From: Alviniconcha marisindica
Lineage: Eukaryota > Mollusca > Gastropoda > Provannidae
DNA: 64,000 nt
Direction of reading: 5' to 3'
Assembly: GCA_018857735.1 (NCBI GenBank)
Contig: JABMCL010001742.1
Coordinates: 349,501 to 413,500, forward strand
The notes below the pieces were generated by a model. The model ran no database searches and was not told where the DNA came from. It saw only the letters and a program-made list of their open reading frames with translations. The translations under genes and the position numbers were made by a program. The first letter of the stretch is position 1. Each line of letters opens with the position of its first letter. Shown here piece by piece: positions 63,067 through 64,000 of the stretch.

Positions 63067-63195
63067 AGACTGGGTAGGACTTTAATGGTAGATACAGTTG
63101 TGTGACAGGCTGCATTGTTGGTGTTTCAGGAGGAGGTACAGGAGCAGAAACGACTGTGCCAGAAAGCAGAGGAGCAGGTGTTGTGCTTGAGAAAG
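51910..63195 (+). CDS. STXBP4: Syntaxin-binding protein 4-like PDZ/coiled-coil protein (3' partial, 13 coding exons)
   Basis: Coding exons: 51910-51992, 52873-52946, 53579-53674, 54800-54869, 55335-55409, 56063-56145, 57115-57158, 57921-58002, 58762-59000, 59563-59659, 61088-61203, 62497-62574, 63130-63195; phases match throughout, giving 401 residues, continuing past the window. Residues 1-45 are acidic. A PDZ domain covers about 46-133: GLGL carboxylate-binding loop with KICGG, DGIFIKRVLPGG, LEEGDLILDVNG and HVEIVVTR. A Ser/Gln-rich linker follows. KLEKTLQSLGFVIS, LKNIPIDAQG and DFVRAVRQVFGEEL (about 280-328) match the conserved module between PDZ and coiled coil of vertebrate STXBP4 (KLE..L..LG, then DFV..AR.LF). 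ENDILRKQIESLKEEVQEQ begins a coiled coil; the WW domain should lie downstream. STXBP4 (Synip) binds syntaxin-4 and restrains insulin-regulated vesicle fusion in mammals; function here is inferred. The acceptor at 57921 is a tandem CAGCAG. Confidence 0.82.
53211..53470. repeat. CA/CATG microsatellite with poly-C
   Basis: ACACACATGCA repeats, a run of about 19 C at 53271-53289, then further CA and CATG tracts. Ends 109 bases before exon 53579. Confidence 0.93.
54090..54798 (+). repeat. About 30-bp minisatellite carrying acceptor-like TTGCTGCAG, ending at the acceptor of exon 54800
   Basis: Around 22 copies of GGTTGTTGCTGCAG, AATGATGATCATGT. The last copy becomes GATGATCATGCTGTTGCTG, TTGCAG and is the functional acceptor. 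The unit does not contain exon 54800 sequence. Confidence 0.9.
56150..56800 (+). repeat. About 35-38-bp minisatellite beginning at the donor of exon 56063-56145
   Basis: About 17 copies of CCTTCTCTTTGAATAGGCCA, TTCCTGTACCATTTTA, beginning about 20 bases after the donor. Each holds a pyrimidine tract followed by AATAG, a weak acceptor-like sequence. Beyond 56800 to 57114 is AT-rich intron with nothing recognised. Confidence 0.92.
57480..57815. repeat. 33-bp minisatellite, ten near-identical copies
   Basis: The unit is CTTTAAACCTCAGTATATCA, AGGGCCTTGCACT. Length 33 keeps frames open on both strands. Very low divergence (CAGTAT versus CAGGAT, CAAAG versus CAAGG) implies recent expansion or gene conversion. 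Confidence 0.96.
58077..58190 (+). repeat. Duplicated exon end plus donor (copy of 57950-58045)
   Basis: GATGGCAATGATGATCCACAG, TGTGACAAAAAAAG, GTCAGTGATG|GTAAGTCCTTTCAAGGAAGA, GTTTGTTTGACTGAA parallels the real end of exon 57921-58002, CTGCAGCCTGACAAAACTG, TTAATGATG|GTACGTCCTTTG, GAGTTTGTTTCACTGAA. The donors are 131 bases apart. The copy has no exon start, so it is a decoy donor with a degraded exon fragment. Confidence 0.75.
58440..58575. repeat. (TG)n/(CA)n microsatellite able to form a hairpin
   Basis: TG repeats at 58452-58475, then GCATGC, then CA repeats to about 58530: complementary tracts around a centre. A poly-C run lies upstream at 58380-58389. A dispersed repeat end (GGTTGACTGGGCGTAAAACA, 58652-58671) follows. 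Confidence 0.9.
59010..59126. repeat. (GT)n microsatellite immediately after a donor
   Basis: It begins about 10 bases after the donor of exon 58762-59000 (GTGAGCGAGAGTGTGTG). The rest of the intron to 59562 has no recognised content. Confidence 0.95.
59760..60640. repeat. About 61-bp minisatellite in the STXBP4-like gene
   Basis: About 14 copies of GCATACTTTGAGAGAGCCCT, GAAGAAGAGGACATAAG and AGATACAAATGGTAACAG. The founder appears to be intron sequence right after exon 59563-59659 (GGTAACAGCTGCC near 59748). It abuts the acceptor array at 60655. Minus-strand frames rich in Tyr-Leu-Leu-Cys are repeat translations. Confidence 0.93.
60655..61130 (+). repeat. 67-bp array of the acceptor and start of exon 61088 (seven copies)
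   Basis: TGTGTGTCCACAG|ACTTTGTGCGAGCGGTGAGG, CAGGTGTTTGGGGAAGAGCT, CAGTGGTGAT recurs with exon-like starts at 60669, 60736, 60823, 60889, 60956, 61023 and the real one at 61088 (spacings 67, 87, 66, 67, 67, 65). About 45 bases of exon are in each unit. Only the last continues into GCAGACCAGGAGC and reaches a donor at 61204. Confidence 0.95.
61415..61610 (+). repeat. Dispersed repeat shared with 11220-11425 and 44820-44930
   Basis: ATATAGCGCTATTCTCCGCTC, GAGCAGACCCACTGCACTG, CATGGCTGGTGCCACATG and ACCATACAACCATGCACC align block by block with the copy in the DUF885 intron. Confidence 0.65.
61970..62155. repeat. About 70-bp tandem repeat, three copies
   Basis: ACAACAACACAAACACGATG, TGCAGATGCACTCGGTTACA, TCCCCCCCAGCAC and CCACTTTAGACA repeat near 61975, 62045 and 62115. 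In the intron between 61203 and 62497. Confidence 0.9.
62640..63128 (+). repeat. Minisatellite with embedded (GT)n, ending at the acceptor of exon 63130
   Basis: Four units of GTAAGAGAAGACTGGGTGGG, ACTTCAATGGTAGAGACAGT and TGTGTGACAGGCTGCATTGTTGG, separated by GT tracts of different lengths. In the last unit GTTGGTGTGTGTG is replaced by GTTGGTGTTTCAG, the working acceptor. Confidence 0.92.
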
Positions 63196-63789
63196 GTAAC
63201 GCCATGCGACTTGTCTTGTGGTTCTCTTGCTATGAACAAAATGTACTCGCCAGCTGCAAAGGTGTAGGAGGTGTAAAAGTTAGGTTTCTGTTGGGTAGAT
63301 TGAATTGTTTTATATGAAAGCTATATGATCTGTCTTTAACAGATTGGTTTTGATTTACTTCTACTTGATGTGCTTAGTCATGTGTTAGGCATTTGGAACT
63401 GTCAGCTACTTTGTGGAATTTTTGCTATAAAGCTGCCTTTGTTCTGCAAAAAGAACCCCAACCAACCTTGCTTCTGCTAAAATAAGTGTTAGGCACCCCA
63501 CCCACCCCCACCCCCGCATGCCCCCTCTTTTCAATTCTGAGAGACAGTCCCTGTGCCTTTCCCCCTCCCCCCAACTTTTCAGCTTGCTTTGACAGACAGT
63601 CTCTGTCCCCGCCTTCCCCCCAGCCCCATGCCTTCACCATCTATCCCGAAGCCTTTCAAGTTAGGGACAACCTCCACCCTGGTTTACAGGACGAAGGAAC
63701 AACCTTGCTCCCCACCCCCGCCTGCCCTTGCCCCTTCCCAAACAGTTTTTTTTTTCAGAAGTAATTCCCCCTGATTCTCATGCCTAAGA

Positions 63790-63940
63790 GTTTAATCTGC
63801 ATGTGTTAAGCTTCTCTTGCTTTGGACCCCACATTTGGAATTCACTCCCACAAGACCTTAGACACTGCTCAACGCTGTCATCTTTTAAAGCCAAACTGAA
63901 AAGCTTCCTCTTCTCACAGTATTTCCATCCTAACTAATAT
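63790..63940 (+). mobile_element. LINE C-terminal fragment
   Basis: The plus strand reads FSCFGPHIWNSLPQDLRHCS, then TLSSFKAKLKSFLFSQYF and a stop, the same C-terminal pattern as 17833-18036. A GT-rich tail begins at about 63967, again placing a microsatellite in the element's 3' region. Intact over about 40 codons, 5' truncated, in an intron of the STXBP4-like gene. Confidence 0.75.
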
Positions 63941-64000
63941 CAGTACCCAGTTTCTGCTACAGTCAGTGTGTGTGTGTATGTGTGTGTTTGTAGTGCGTTT

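Noticed and set aside
63743..63765. Poly-T/CAG acceptor after exon 63130
   Set aside because: The sequence after it reads AAG TAA in the required phase and has no donor; taken as chance.

Overview
This is animal nuclear DNA. It has intron-rich genes with GT-AG junctions, long introns, many micro- and minisatellites, and fragments of LINE and tRNA-derived SINE elements. The gene content and the RNase H-type LINE remains suggest a lophotrochozoan, most likely a gastropod mollusc; that is an inference, since no species marker is present.

Three protein genes can be rebuilt exon by exon with consistent reading phase. (1) Positions 1-16490, plus strand, 5' end outside the window: 15 exons and 570 residues of a DUF885 family protein, a putative zinc-peptidase-like enzyme with an HESIPGHH motif. 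(2) Positions 49970-35934, minus strand: a complete UBL3 gene (membrane-anchored ubiquitin-fold protein), five coding exons, 121 residues, ending in CCVVL. A very long 3'UTR may reach about 27205. (3) Positions 51910-63195, plus strand, 3' end outside the window: 13 coding exons and 401 residues of a syntaxin-binding protein 4-like (STXBP4/Synip) protein with an N-terminal PDZ domain, a second conserved module and the start of a coiled coil. Genes 1 and 2 converge across an intergenic region (about 16970-27200) of repeats and LINE remains. Genes 2 and 3 are head to head and share a compact presumed bidirectional promoter around 50000-50575 with a perfect CRE palindrome and an ETS site. The three genes have no evident functional connection.

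The most unusual feature is how many minisatellites are built from splice junctions. At several exon edges (3247, 4194, 10666, 16240 and 61088 for acceptors; 44063 and 58002 for donors) the adjacent intron holds tandem or single copies of the splice site plus the neighbouring exon edge, so the real exon is the last member of an array of decoys. Several decoys carry in-frame stops. Other arrays (54090-54798, 62700-63125) end exactly at an acceptor. Long open frames inside the arrays (for example 46330-47646) are products of stop-free repeat units, not genes.
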